From positions 5,394,001-5,458,000 of the forward strand of contig NC_068569.1 in assembly GCF_025698545.1 (NCBI RefSeq): 64,000 nucleotides of DNA, given 5' to 3'. Under the pieces are notes generated by a model that saw only the letters and a list, made by a program, of their open reading frames with translations, did not search any database and was not told the origin of the DNA. Source of the DNA: Gossypium raimondii (Eukaryota > Streptophyta > Magnoliopsida > Malvales > Malvaceae). How positions within the stretch are numbered: the first letter of the stretch is position 1; every line of letters starts with the position of its first letter. The position numbers and the translations under genes were made by a program. Positions 12,462 to 23,899 of the stretch are shown here, piece by piece.

Positions 12462-13514
12462 CTCCAAGCTGAACTATCTTCGTGACAAATAGCCAATATT
12501 GTAGCCCTTGTACCATCTGCCCCAACTAATGGAACCCTATACACGTCTGTTTTAGCAATTGAGTGGCAGAAGACACAGCATATGCATAATCCATTTTGTG
12601 GCAAACAATCTCCGATTTTCCCATCAATTTCACCCCCTGATCACCAATACTAAACTCTGGGTTTTGCGTTTCTTTCTCCAACTCAGCTGACAAAAGCTGG
12701 ATGTCTTTCCCCAGCTTAGAAACACCGAAATCCACGAAAGACTCCAATGATGTAGCGCAAAACTTCTCTTCTCCTTCAATGGTTGGTGTTTCACAATCCT
12801 CGATTGTTTTTTTGAGTATTTTGGATTCTGCAGATCTTGGTTGCACCGAGAAATATTTCAAGACTTGCGCAAACTTTTTAGTTGAAAAGGGAATTGAGTC
12901 CGCAACTGGACGCGGTAAGAAAGCAGTTTTGCTGGCTTTACTGGTTAGCACCTTTAAGTTCATCTTAGTACCAGGTCGAAGCTTACTCTCAAAAAAGAAA
13001 ACGTCCTTATTGGTTGCCATATTTCCATCTCCAAACTCTTGCTTTGAATTGCCTGCTGCGTTTTCATATATCCTATAAGCTGTGACGTATCGTGGGATTA
13101 ATATTCCTTTATACCTTTTGATCATATTAGCCAAAGCAGCTTTCATGTGATTTCCTACATCTCATTTGCAGAGAGATATCTAGAGCATTAGAAGACTTAC
13201 CTGAATTATATATGTCTACTCAATCATTGGGGAAAAGAAAAGAAAATTGCAAACAAACCAGCAGCAGCAGGGGGGATTAAAAGATTTTGCAAGGCTTTGG
13301 GCATTGGAGTGTTTGGAAACACAGACGTCCAGTACATCTCTGCTGGTAGAGCAACATGTCTCGTTGCTCCAACAGCAAGCTGCATCGAAATTAATTAATT
13401 AAATGCCCATTTGCCTTGTATCCAAAATAAAATTATTAAGCTCTAAATATTTATACAGAAGTTAGTACTCACAACAAGCGCCATAGCGAAGATTGGAACA
13501 TAACGAAATTCCAT

Positions 13515-15918
13515 TGATAGAAAAGCTAGAAAAAAGAAAAAAGGAATGCAATTGAAACTTAGAGTTGGACATGCTGTTTAAGTATTTAGGCAGCTGCTTT
13601 ATTTGTACTTGTAAAACAGCAGCGCCGGCTGTTTATGTATACTTATAGTGGAATGCGTATATGCACTTGTGAGCAAAGGTTAAAGCAGTATTATTGGGAT
13701 TTTAACTGCCTATGTTGTAATTGTTGCATTACATATTTCAACATCATTTGGTATTTTTTATAGAATAAACTTTAATTGTAATTACGGACTTTAGGTGAGT
13801 GTTCATTGTTGTAAAGTTAGGTTGACTTTAGCCAATAATTGATTCAAATAAGTTGATGAATAAAATCACTTGCTAATGAGGGTCCATAAAATTAACAAAT
13901 CTGAACTATATCAACAAATATTTTAAGTTGATTTTCTCTTTGCTTCACTCTTTTTTTTGAATTTGTTAATTATACTCTCTTGTTTCAATTTGTGTTACAG
14001 CATTAGTTGAAATAATTTATTTGAACATCTACCACAAAAAAAAACCAATTAATTAATATTGTTTATATTTATTGCAAGAGATAACCAATTAACATAAAAA
14101 TTATGATATTGTGTCGTAAAAAAAACCCCATGAAACTACAAGAGACAGAAATCAAAACAAAACCACGTGTCCATTTTCAAGTTTCGTACCATTTATTTGT
14201 TCAGCTGCATGGAGATATTTTGGTCCAATAATTGTTCGCAGTGCAGTAATTTCAACGTCGACTCTCATAATATTTCATGGTAGACATGGTGGCCAGCTAA
14301 GAATGTTGATGTTACCTTAGACGCCGTGGTTTTGGATTGCAATGTATTATTCATCTTTTTACCGTTAGTGTTGTCCTTGTCGAGGGTGTGGCCGACAATG
14401 GGAAAAAATTAGCCGAAATTAGGCCTTTTGAAGTGATGATTTTGGTTCTCCAGCAGTGCACTGACGTGTGAAGCTTTACCTCTCTCGTTTACGGTCAAAT
14501 TTGGCTTAATTTTGAATTCAGTGGGGGATACGAAGAGAAACAGAAGAAACCAAAAAGAGAATCACAATAGGGGACGGACACTTTGAAAAATGAAAATTCA
14601 GCCATGAAGACAAACATCAAAGAAAAGTAAGGAGGAGTAGGTAAGGCAAGGAAATAGCATTCCAGTCCACAACCAAAGCAGCCTATGATCAATATCTGTT
14701 AGTATTCATGAGTGACAAACAAGGCGGCCGGGGGTCCTGAAATCCAGTTGTAAGATTACAGCCAGCCTTCAGCTGCACCACAAAAGCAGTCTAGATCAGC
14801 TTCAAACGCAGCACTCATCTCCACCACCTCCTAAGCTTACCACACCCCAAGGATTACAGCTCTTGTCCATATTTAGACATTAAGACAAGATGCAATTTAC
14901 ATTTAGAATAGAATGAAAGACAGACTCACCATCTCAAAATTCATCTTTAATAATGTTTTGCAATTGCATCAAACTTTGAACCTATGAAATCTGTTTTCAG
15001 CATAAAATTAAATGGATGAAAGCCACTGGTACATCTTCTTCAGGCACTAGCTGGACATACAGTATCACGTCCACGTCTATGTCGTCCATTATCCCAGTTT
15101 CAAGATTCCATTTGTTCAGCTTGGGGTAAAATTTGAAGGACTGGCGGCCGCATCATGATATTTTGCTCCAATAATTGTTTGCAGTAATTTTGACAAATCT
15201 CATATATAATATTTATTTAGAAAGAAAAACTGTTAAAAATGCCTCAATAACGGGTGGACACAGTTATGTGATTGTTAGTGTCTGATTTTGGGTCTAATCT
15301 AGAACCATTGTATTGTAGATAGGTTTTTGGGTCTTCAGTTGTGATTTGTGAAGCACCGAAGTCTTCTATCTTCCTTTATGTAGTTAGTTTGTAAGCATAG
15401 ATTATCCGATTTAAAAAAAGAAAAAAGAAAAAAAAGGGGGGGGGGGAGGGAGAAATTTCTAAATTTTAGAATTTTAATTCAATGATAATAAAATATTTCA
15501 TCTTCCTATATTATATTGTTTTGGTTTTTTTAATGATTTTAAAAAAATATAAACACAGTTGAGATTGGTTTCAGCATTTGATATTATGAATATAAGACAT
15601 TGAATACGAGTTGTGGGAATTGAACTGACATCGCCAATCATTCAGATTTTCGTACGTATCCCACTTGTTTTTTGGGCCAATACTGTTTTAATATTTATAA
15701 TATTATACAAACGGACATCTTTATTCTGTCCTCCGTATTTTCTTGCTTTTTCTTTTTAAACTATGATTCTACTCTCTATTATTATATGGTATTGCCTGAG
15801 TGGGGTTTTGTACTACCTGTGTGATTGATTTTTTCCAAAAAGGTGTGCTTGGTTTTATGCTTGTAATAAAACCAAAAATATTTTAAATTTTAGGTAGAGA
15901 TAATTAGGGGTAATTAGG
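13515..15918. other. Intergenic DNA upstream of the third BURP copy
   Basis: AT-rich flanks around a more balanced block at about 14200-15230. That block starts and ends with similar 45-bp stretches (near 14210 and 15153) and contains short open frames on both strands that I cannot assign. A G-rich run lies at 15436-15450. No confident gene. Confidence 0.45.
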
Positions 15919-17167
15919 TGTAACAGCTCGTTTTCAGTGAAATCAGAATAGAGATTTTGGGACTACAAATTTGAGGCCGGAAGAAATTTTATTTTAATAT
16001 TATTTTATGGTCTACAGTATGATAGAAATATCATATAAAAATTTTGATAAGAAATTTTACCGATTACATGTTTAATTTGATGAAAAAGACCAAATTGCAC
16101 AAAGTGCAAAAGTTGAATTCTAGTAGCTAAAGGTACCAAATAGCTATGGAATTCAAATTTGGAGGTCCTTATATGGCAAATAGACCATTTAGAGGAGTTA
16201 GTAGATAAGGATGATTATTCATCATTGAAAAATTTAATAAAGAAAGGGTTAAATTGGAAAGATGATAAAATAAAAGATGATAAATGAATTAAATAATAAA
16301 ATAGCATCATTTTCATCATCTTTCCTAAAAATAAAACATGGAAACCCTAGCTATGAGAGCATGAAGTTAGCAAGCTTATTTTGCTTAATTAGATGAGTAT
16401 TCTTGTCCCATTCTTAATGATTTTTATGTTTCCGAGATTGTAATAGTTTAATCTAGCTATCTCGGGGATTAATTCGCAAAACTATTGAAGTATTAGGGTT
16501 TTGCCATGGATGAATATAGTTGAATTATGATGTTTTATAGTCGAAAATGAAAGGTTGTTGATAAATAAACAACTTTTGTAAAGAGAATTTTGATGAAATT
16601 ATGATTTAGGGACTAAATTGTAAAGATGAAGAATTCATGGACAAATTCTAAATTTTATTAAATACACGGTCTTCTATTGTGATGTATGAAAATTGGCTAG
16701 GCTTGGAATAAGGATTAAATTGTATGAATTTTATTTTCCGAGCCTAGGACAAAACTATAATTAATTAAAAGTATAGGGGCAAAATAGTAATTTTGCCAAA
16801 GATATGTATTGGACTGAATTGAATGTGAATTGTATTAAATTGAGCTAAATTCCTTCGTATATATCCGGATATACCTGGTACGGAATTGGATAGAGGAAAA
16901 GAAAAAGTATCAGATTAGTAGCTTACAATCCACGAACACTTGTCGAGGTAAGTTCATGTAACTAAATTGTATGTTTATATTTTTAGATTGAATATTATGA
17001 TTGTGAAATGTATGATTGTCATGTATTAACATTGATCACATATCCAAAAAATATCTGACAAGTACTAAGTCTCGTTTGAACCTAAGAAATTCGATGGATA
17101 CAAATGACATTGTCATTAAGGGTTCCCGAATTGGTTGTGGTCCTGCATGTGTTGCGGACACACCATC

Positions 17168-17430
17168 GCTCTTATGAGCGTCCCAATTCTTGGCTCTCAT
17201 GAGCTTCCCGTTATTTAGCTCTTATGAGCATATCGATATATGGCTCTCATAAGCTTCTCGATTAGTGGCTCTTCGGAGCTTCCCAATATTGGTTTGCATG
17301 AGCTTCCCAAATTTAGCTCTCTTGAGCTTCCCAATTATGGCTCGTATGAGCTTCCGGATAATTGGCTCGCAAAAGCTTCTCGTTACATGGCTCACATGAG
17401 CTTTCCGATTACATGCTCGCATGGGCATAC
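17168..17430. repeat. 25-bp minisatellite, about ten units
   Basis: Unit close to gctctcatgagcttcccaat plus five variable bases, spaced 25 bp (17168, 17193, 17218, 17243, 17268 and onwards). Each unit contains the palindrome ctcatgag. Open frames here on both strands are by-products of the repeat. Confidence 0.85.
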
Positions 17431-18339
17431 CTGAATATGAATTGACGGATTACAATTTGTACACTTCGGGTGTACTACCCGTGTATCCAACGATTTTTAA
17501 ATGGTTCAATGAGCAATGTTCTGTTATAAGAAAATGTGAATCCAATACGAACTGTTATCAGTATATACATGAAATTACATGAAAATGAGATTACATGATA
17601 TGTTGAAAAATTAGATGGATGATACATGTATGGAACTTGCTTGGTGACTATGTTCAACCATGTTTATGGGTTATTATATGTGTTTACATGGCTAACATGA
17701 TAAGGATATGTGTTTAGGCTTTTGGCCAAGTTGATTTGGATATTTCTTGTATGCTTACCTTAAATGTTATTAAATGGTAAGTTAATTTCTATGTTATACG
17801 AACTTACTAAGCATTAAATGATTACTCTAGTTTATTTCTCCTATTTTATAGTAACTCGGAAGCTCGTTAAGGTTAGAAGCTGGTTGGAGCCACATCACAC
17901 TATCCATCGGCCTTTTCGGTATATATAGCAAACTAATTTTGGTTATAATGGCATGTATAGGTTAATTTGGCCAAATGTTGGCATGCAAATGTCTTGTTGT
18001 GGTTAGCCATTTGAATGGCTTGTGCTTGATATATTTTGATATGTAAGTATATGGCCTTATCATGATTAATGTGTGTTTTGATATGGTTGAATGATGGATA
18101 ATTTATAGGTATGTTGATGATTGGGTTGAGCTAGTATGTTTGATATAAATAAGTATACATGTGATTTTGGTCAATTTGGTAAGTTGGATAATAAGGTATA
18201 AGTAGAGATATGTTAAGAATAAAACTTGATTTAGGCTTGACTTGGGTGCTTTATTATGGTATATTGATGTCCAAAAATGTTTGATTAGTTGATGGCAAAT
18301 TTGGGGTGAGAAATGTGGCTTGGAAATGGCCTATTTTCT

Positions 18340-18785
18340 TCTACACGGGCAGAGACACAGGCATGTGTCTTAGCCGTGTGTGACACACAGCCAGGTGACA
18401 CTGCCGTGTGTCCCTTGTATTTTCACATTTTGCATAAGTCAGTATACTTAGTATTGTTCACACGGCCTAACACTTGGGCGTGTGGTTTGGTTGTGTGCCC
18501 CCTGCATCTTTTAAATTTCAAAACAAAATACTCAAATTGTTCACACGGCCTAGCACACGAGCATGTGGCTTGCCCGTGTGACCTTTGCACCTTATTAATG
18601 CAAGTCAGTATGCTCATACGGCCTAGCACACAGGGGTGTGGCTTGGCCGTGTAACCTAAGTCAGAGAGCTCCTAAGTTTGGTCATGGGCTAGGACACGGC
18701 CGTGTGTCCCTAATTTGAATGCCCACACGGCTTGAGACACGGGCATGTCTCTTGACCGTGTGAGACACACGGGCGTGTGTCCCCT
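18340..18785. repeat. Dispersed GC-rich palindromic motif array (cacacggcc / ccgtgtg)
   Basis: The words cacacggc, acacgggc and ccgtgtg recur at irregular 20-60-bp spacing. Opposite copies could pair into hairpins. The array gives a false 113-codon open frame at 18313-18654. Similar blocks are familiar from cotton LTR elements (recalled, not searched). Confidence 0.7.
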
Positions 18786-19023
18786 GCGCCCTTGAAAATT
18801 TGTAATGTTTCCTGAAAAATTTTCTGAGCACCTGGTTTAGTCCCGACTTATTTCTAACATGTATTTTGGGCATCGAAGACTTACATAAGGGACAATATGA
18901 TGGATTTAGATTAGTTTATGATATGAACACTATATGACATGAAATGTCTGTTATTTGTTCTGTAAACTCTGGTAATACTACGTAACCCTGTTTCAGCGAC
19001 GGATACGATTTAGGGGTGTTACA

Positions 19024-19721
19024 GTAGTTATTTTTATTTTTTTTAAAAATTTCACAATTAATTAAAATATAAATACAAATATAAGTTCAAACAACCACAA
19101 AATGTAAAATTAAATTATTACCGCACAAGCATATAAATAAATTAAAAAGTGAAATAGTTTGAACTAAAATGACTAACTAAATTAAAACTCATGTATGACA
19201 ATCAGTCATGGTCAATTTCAAACCTAGATACTCAAAATCAAAAGTCTATGTCTTTACCAATTATGCAAAGCTTTCATTAGCTTAAATTTAAAAATTTATT
19301 ATTATTAAACCCAAGTTCTAAATATAAACTAGTCTGATAATCATATTTATCATTCCTAAAATAAAAGAATTATTTTAAAAGACTTAATATTATTAAATAT
19401 TTTATGAATAAATTTATATATAATAATATATTTTATTATTGATTAAATTTGGGTGTTTACTATAAGATACATGGAAAATTAGATTTTATTATAGGATGGA
19501 TGGATTTGTTGTATATTTTAATTAAATTGCTTTTATTTATTTTAAAATTTTTATCATATTTTAAAGATAATATGATTAATGTTATGAAATCAGTAATACA
19601 AACGACAAGGTATAGGAGAACACAAGAGAAAGAACATATTTTTATTTTAAGTATAAATGAAATAAAACCCTAGTCTTAAAGATATATCAAACTTATCATC
19701 CGCATATAACATGCTGGTCAA
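19024..19721. other. AT-rich intergenic DNA
   Basis: Very AT-rich; no gene or element boundary recognised apart from the start of the receptor fragment at about 19722. Confidence 0.45.
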
Positions 19722-19928
19722 TCAATCATCTCACTCCATCCAGAGATCATAGATGGCAGACCTGGGACTCTAGTCATTGAATCCTTCGTGGTGGATGTGC
19801 CCGAGGGAAACACAAAGGATGAGACATGCTACTTTGTTGAAGCTTTGATCAAGTGCAATCTCAAATCTCTTGCAAAAGTTTCAGAAGGGCTAGCAGTGCA
19901 GGACCGGACAAAACCCATTGATCTTTGA
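19722..19928 (+). pseudogene. C-terminal fragment of a PYR/PYL abscisic-acid receptor
   Basis: An open stretch of 68 codons ending in TGA encodes SIISLHPEIIDGRPGTLVIE, then SFVVDVPEGNTKDETCYFVE, then the C-terminal helix region (NLKSLAKVSEGLAVQDRTKP). This is the distinctive end of PYL7-10-type receptors, START/Bet v 1-fold ABA sensors that inhibit PP2C phosphatases. The N-terminal three quarters, including the gate and latch loops that hold ABA, is absent upstream; similarity stops abruptly at about 19722. SLAKVSEG differs from the usual SLA-D-VSER, in line with relaxed constraint. It is best read as a gene fragment left by duplication or transposon capture. A cryptic downstream exon of a gene interrupted further upstream is possible but unsupported. 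Confidence 0.82.
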
Positions 19929-21333
19929 AAGTCAGGGAGCTGACAGTTATAAGGTGGTGGCCATAGTTGCCATGGATGAAGCTTCGGGGCTTTCGTATCT
20001 TCGGAGGCTTGAGAGATGGACTGGCAATTGTTGGTCTTCCATCTGCTAGATACATTCACACTGCATTCCATCCATTTGTTATTGGTCTCTCCTTTGATTT
20101 TAACATTATGTGCTGGATTCCCTTTCTCTACTTGGTCAAAAACCACAAATATTATAAAAGTTTCTTCAGTCGAACAAAAAGGGGAGTGGTTGCAGTTCAG
20201 CAGAACCAAAATTTTGTTATTTTGGGTATATAATGGATCGTCTATAATTGAGTTCAAAAGAGTTGGTTTTGGGGGGGGTTTGTCATGAGGGTTGTAGCTT
20301 TTAGTTGCGGATTTGGTCGAAGTTTAGAGGAAAATGCTATCGATACAGACAGTTTATTTGCTTCCTGCAGGCATTCCCGTTGTGTCATAAAATGGCGTAA
20401 GATCACTCTCTTTAATGCTGTCCCTGCATCTCGGCTTTAGGGTGAACAGAGGCGATCAACTAGACATATGAAGCTCGTAAGTTATTTGGATTCGGTTTCA
20501 CAAGAATTGAATTGGCTGCGTTCATTTTTATTTTTGAAAGGACAAGGATAAACGTTTATTAATGAATGAAAGCCCCAAGGTTACTATGAGATAAATTATT
20601 GTATCACCAAAGCGACTAAACACATAGACATAGCAATACTGACCAAACTAAGCGGCGGTTTTGCTAGCAGGTTTGCATCTGTATTATTGATTTGGCATTT
20701 TTATCTTGATTTTGATGATATCAACTTAATAATAAAATATTCATAACATTATTCTTTAGATGTCCATTATGGAAAAAAAAAATCCTAATCAAGGAAGAAA
20801 AATATACATACCTATAATATGTATAACATATTGTCTCATTAAAAACTATATTAGGAAATCTCGATTAATTATATATAAATTCAAATCAATTCATATAAAT
20901 ATTTATACAACTATATTGAATAATTTCTCAAGAATTTTGTATGCTTCCAGCATTCTAAATCCTTCAAGTATTTTAATATAAACTTCTACTATAAAGTGAT
21001 TCATATAGAAATTTATAACAAAAGTTATTAGACGCATATCAAATCTTTCATGAAGTGCCAAACTAATAATATACTAAGGTTTATAATTTTGAAAAAATAT
21101 ATTTTCTCTTCTATTTTCTATTATTATTTAAAAATTTTCACTTCACCAAACAATGAATCCGAAAGCAAATTTGATGTACCAAAACTAAACATATATGAAA
21201 TAGAGCATACTACAATAAGTAACATGTCAAGTACTGGATTTGGAAAGCTTCAATAGAAAGGAAGCATTTTTCTTTTACAGAGTACCTTGAAGCAGGAGGT
21301 AGAAGAAACATAATTACAAGCATAACAGATTGA
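19929..21333. other. Intergenic DNA, probable trailer of the PYL fragment then unassigned
   Basis: Bases 19929 to about 20450 are less AT-rich and may be the old 3'UTR of the receptor fragment; short frames on both strands lack domains. From 20700 on the DNA is AT-rich, ending in the 3' flank of the aminotransferase gene. No RNA gene seen. Confidence 0.45.
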
Positions 21334-23124
21334 TTAGATCCGGGAAGGGATCATAGGGATGTTGTTCTGCAGGTACGCGCAGGCGGCAGCAACTCCACTG
21401 CCCAGCTTAACCGGATATCCGACATCTTTGAGTATCATCTCCACACCGGCTAGACAACCCAACAATTGCAACTGAAATAGATCAAAGCAAAAAAATACGG
21501 AACATTTGCTTTAGTAATTGCTTCTAACAAGTTGCTATTTAATTTTATCAAGTGAAAATATATGGTAATCAAGAGATTAAAAGGAAAGGAGCAATACTTG
21601 ATTCAGGAATTACCTCATTTAGGTTTCCAAGATGTCCAATTCTGAATACCTTTCCGGCCACTTTGTTGAGGCCCAGACCTAAGCTCATATTGTATCTCTT
21701 CCATGCCCTTTTCACTATTTCTGCACTATCAATATAAGGGGGAACAAGGACAGCAGTCACAGTGTCACTGTACCATTCCTCCTTTTGTGTGCAGTTCTTC
21801 AAGCCCCATGCCTCCACAGCAAGCCTGTTTTTTATAATGTGCACCCAACAAAAAATCAATGTCGGTTATGGCTTTGACCTCGTGAACTTGAGACATAGAG
21901 GAAAGAAAAGAATGGCTCACCTTGTTGCTTTGCCCATACGGGTATGCCTTGCAATCACATTGTCGAGTCCTTCCTCGAATATAAGATCAAGAGCGGCTCT
22001 TAGCCCATACAATAGCTGGATTGAAGGGGTGTATGGCCAAAATGTTCCCAGTTTGTAGAACTTGAGGTAGTCATTCCAGTCGAAGAAAACTCTAACTGAT
22101 TTTGCACTTTTGGATGCCTCCAAAGCTTTGGGGCTTGCACAAACAATACCCAGTCCTGTGGGAAGAGAAAGTGCCTTCTGAGAACCGGTTAGTGCGACGT
22201 CTACTCCCCACTCATCCATACGAAAATCAAGGGCACAAATAGAGGAAACTCCATCAACAAGAAGTAATGCTGGGTGCCTATAATGATCTAAGAAGAAACA
22301 ATAACTATGTTTAGAAGTTGAATACACATAGCTTCGATCATAAATATTTGACAATCTTTTTTTTTTCATTCATTTGAGCTTTGTATCAGCTTTCACTACA
22401 ATAAAAGACAACAGCTCCAACACCAGTTGAATACACATCCACTACTTACCAAGTAATTTTCTCACAGTAGCCAGGTTGTTGGTGACTCCGGTTGCAGTCT
22501 CATTGTGAACAATGCAAATGGCCTTGATTGTGTGGGAGTGATCAGCTGCAAGTTTTTCTGCCAGAATGTCAAGGTTAGCACCTTGACCCCACTCACTTTC
22601 AACAACGTCGACGTTGAAGTTGAGGCGTTGTTGTTGATCAATCCACAGCAGACTGAATTGTCCAATTAGAAAAGATACAGTTCGATCTCCAGGGGACAGG
22701 GTATTAGTGAGTGCACTCTCCCATGCACCAGTTCCTGACTTCAAACAGCAACATTATATTCATAAACCAATACCAAACAAGTAAGATACTACTTGTGATT
22801 AATGATATGATTCAAAAAGGACATCATTGGCAAACAACACTTTTCATATGTTTTAGTTTTCAAGTCGGCTAATCTTAACCTGAGATGGATAAATGAAAAC
22901 TTGTTAAAACAAGGATTACCTGTAGTTGGAATCAAAAAGGGAGTTCCAGTACTAGTCTTGAAAATTTTCTTGACATCTTCAAGAAGATTTTTTGTCATGG
23001 CAGGAATGGCAGGGGAACGGTAATCCTCATTGTTCCTGTTCATGGCTCGAAGAACTGGTTCCGGGATGTTAACCGGCCCTGGAACAAAGAGATGGTTCTT
23101 TCCTGGTCCGTACACATAGTCCAT
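21334..23124 (-). CDS. AGT1: Serine:glyoxylate aminotransferase (AGT1 type), peroxisomal
   Basis: Five coding exons on the minus strand: 23124-22920, 22734-22450, 22287-21921, 21824-21614 and 21471-21334. They total 1206 nt or 401 aa, the normal length for plant AGT1, and every junction is GT/AG with continuous phase. The protein begins MDYVYGPGKNHLFVPGPVNI and contains the class-V aminotransferase core, with WGVDVALTGSQKALSLPTG carrying the PLP Schiff-base lysine at about residue 201. It ends MIPSRI, an SRI-type peroxisomal targeting tail. The enzyme converts glyoxylate and serine to glycine and hydroxypyruvate in leaf peroxisomes during photorespiration. An in-frame ATG six codons upstream (23142, MLEGEK) exists, but the conserved start is MDYVYG. 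Nothing indicates damage. Confidence 0.96.
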
Positions 23125-23850
23125 CTTTTCTCCCTCCAACAAATATCACTGATCACTCTAAGCTTGCAACATTAAAAACAAAACCACAAATAATAAATTA
23201 CTCTACAATCCCATACTTCAAACCCTATAATTACATTAGACTGTAATGTACATTTATGGAGTGCTTGGTTACTAACAGCACTCTACCACTCTTGATTTCA
23301 TTACTCTAGCTATTAAGGAAATGCGCGGGGAGGGAAAACCAAATAACCAAACATCTATTAGGATACCAAAAAGATGGGCTTCTTATTATATCTTTTACCA
23401 TTATTTTAAATTTTAAGGCTTACAGGGACTTAAATTGCATTGTAGATATGTTCTTAGTTTAGTACGATTTACAAGTTATAATAGAATCAAAATTTCTATA
23501 CACTTATTCCTTCGAGAACTGATTAAAGGAAACGACTTCCTTCGAGAACTGATTATTTCTGTTTCAATCAAATAGAAAATATAAAAAAGCAAAAGTAAGT
23601 AATTGATTGGTAAACAAACGGTGATAATATTTCCCAGAACTTTCTCGATTTCTAAGTATAGAAACACCAACCCTTTTATGAAGATATCTTTGCTCATAAA
23701 TTTATTGCTTCCAAAACTTAACTGAAACGTAATCGTCATGATATGTGAGCAAAAAAGAGAACTGAAACTAATAATAAAAACCATAGCCATACCTTTGGAA
23801 GAGAAGCTTCCAATGAAAAAGGATGAAGAGAAGAGTTGCAGGCTGCTGAT
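23125..23850 (-). other. 5'UTR of AGT1 with a probable leader intron
   Basis: A leader exon ends CCAAAG|GTATGG at 23793/23792 and an acceptor lies just upstream of the ATG, around 23160-23175, giving a leader intron of roughly 0.6 kb. The 140-codon open frame over this region (23476-23898) has no domain and is not a gene. Confidence 0.6.
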
Positions 23851-23871
23851 TGCCTTCGAAAATATATTTGG

Positions 23872-23882
23872 AGTTTTATAAG
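23872..23882 (-). promoter_or_regulatory. Putative TATA box of AGT1
   Basis: CTTATAAAAC on the minus strand, about 80 nt upstream of the leader-intron donor. Confidence 0.6.
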
Positions 23883-23899
23883 AGAGCGGGAGAAGCACT

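Larger units (their letters stand above)
10223..13514 (-). pseudogene. Third BURP gene, split by an LTR-like insertion and frameshifted
   Basis: Minus-strand exons match the array pattern: 13514-13473 (MEFRYVPIFAMALV), 13379-13259 (LAVGATRHVALPAEMYW...), and a third exon from 13154. It runs through a normal BURP opening (DVFFFESKLRPGTK) to CHKMDYAYAV. At about 12570 one T is missing, which shifts the frame before the second CH. The frame resumes as FCHSIAKTDVYRVPLVG and CHEDSSAWS, then is cut at 12461 by a 2123-bp element. The tail continues at 10338-10223 as WSLEHLAFETLKVK, then, after further indels, GTVP...CHVLSRDALVWIPNQNS and an ancestral stop at 10225-10223. The combination of insertion and at least three indels makes this a clear pseudogene. 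Confidence 0.92.
15919..19023. mobile_element. LTR-like element (3105 bp) rich in minisatellites
   Basis: Starts tgtaacagctcg and ends gacggatacgatttaggggtgttaca, the same terminal module as the elements at 10339 and 60249. The interior is different and carries two repeat arrays. No retroviral-type coding frame seen. The 5-bp flanks (ttagg and gtagt) do not match, so either the target duplication has decayed or the copy arose by recombination between elements. Confidence 0.72.

Noticed and set aside
14495-14692. Minus-strand frame that looks like a short membrane protein
   Set aside because: No start context, no homologue recognised; hydrophobicity comes from composition.
18313-18654. Plus-strand open frame of 113 codons inside the second LTR-like element
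   Set aside because: Produced by the cacacgg/ccgtgtg repeats, with an equivalent frame on the other strand.
15914-19028. Target duplication for the 15919-19023 element
   Set aside because: Left flank ttagg and right flank gtagt do not match; the looser gtaatta/gtagtta likeness is too weak.
23476-23898. Minus-strand open frame of 140 codons upstream of AGT1
   Set aside because: It spans the leader exon and leader intron of AGT1; the product is low-complexity and matches no family.
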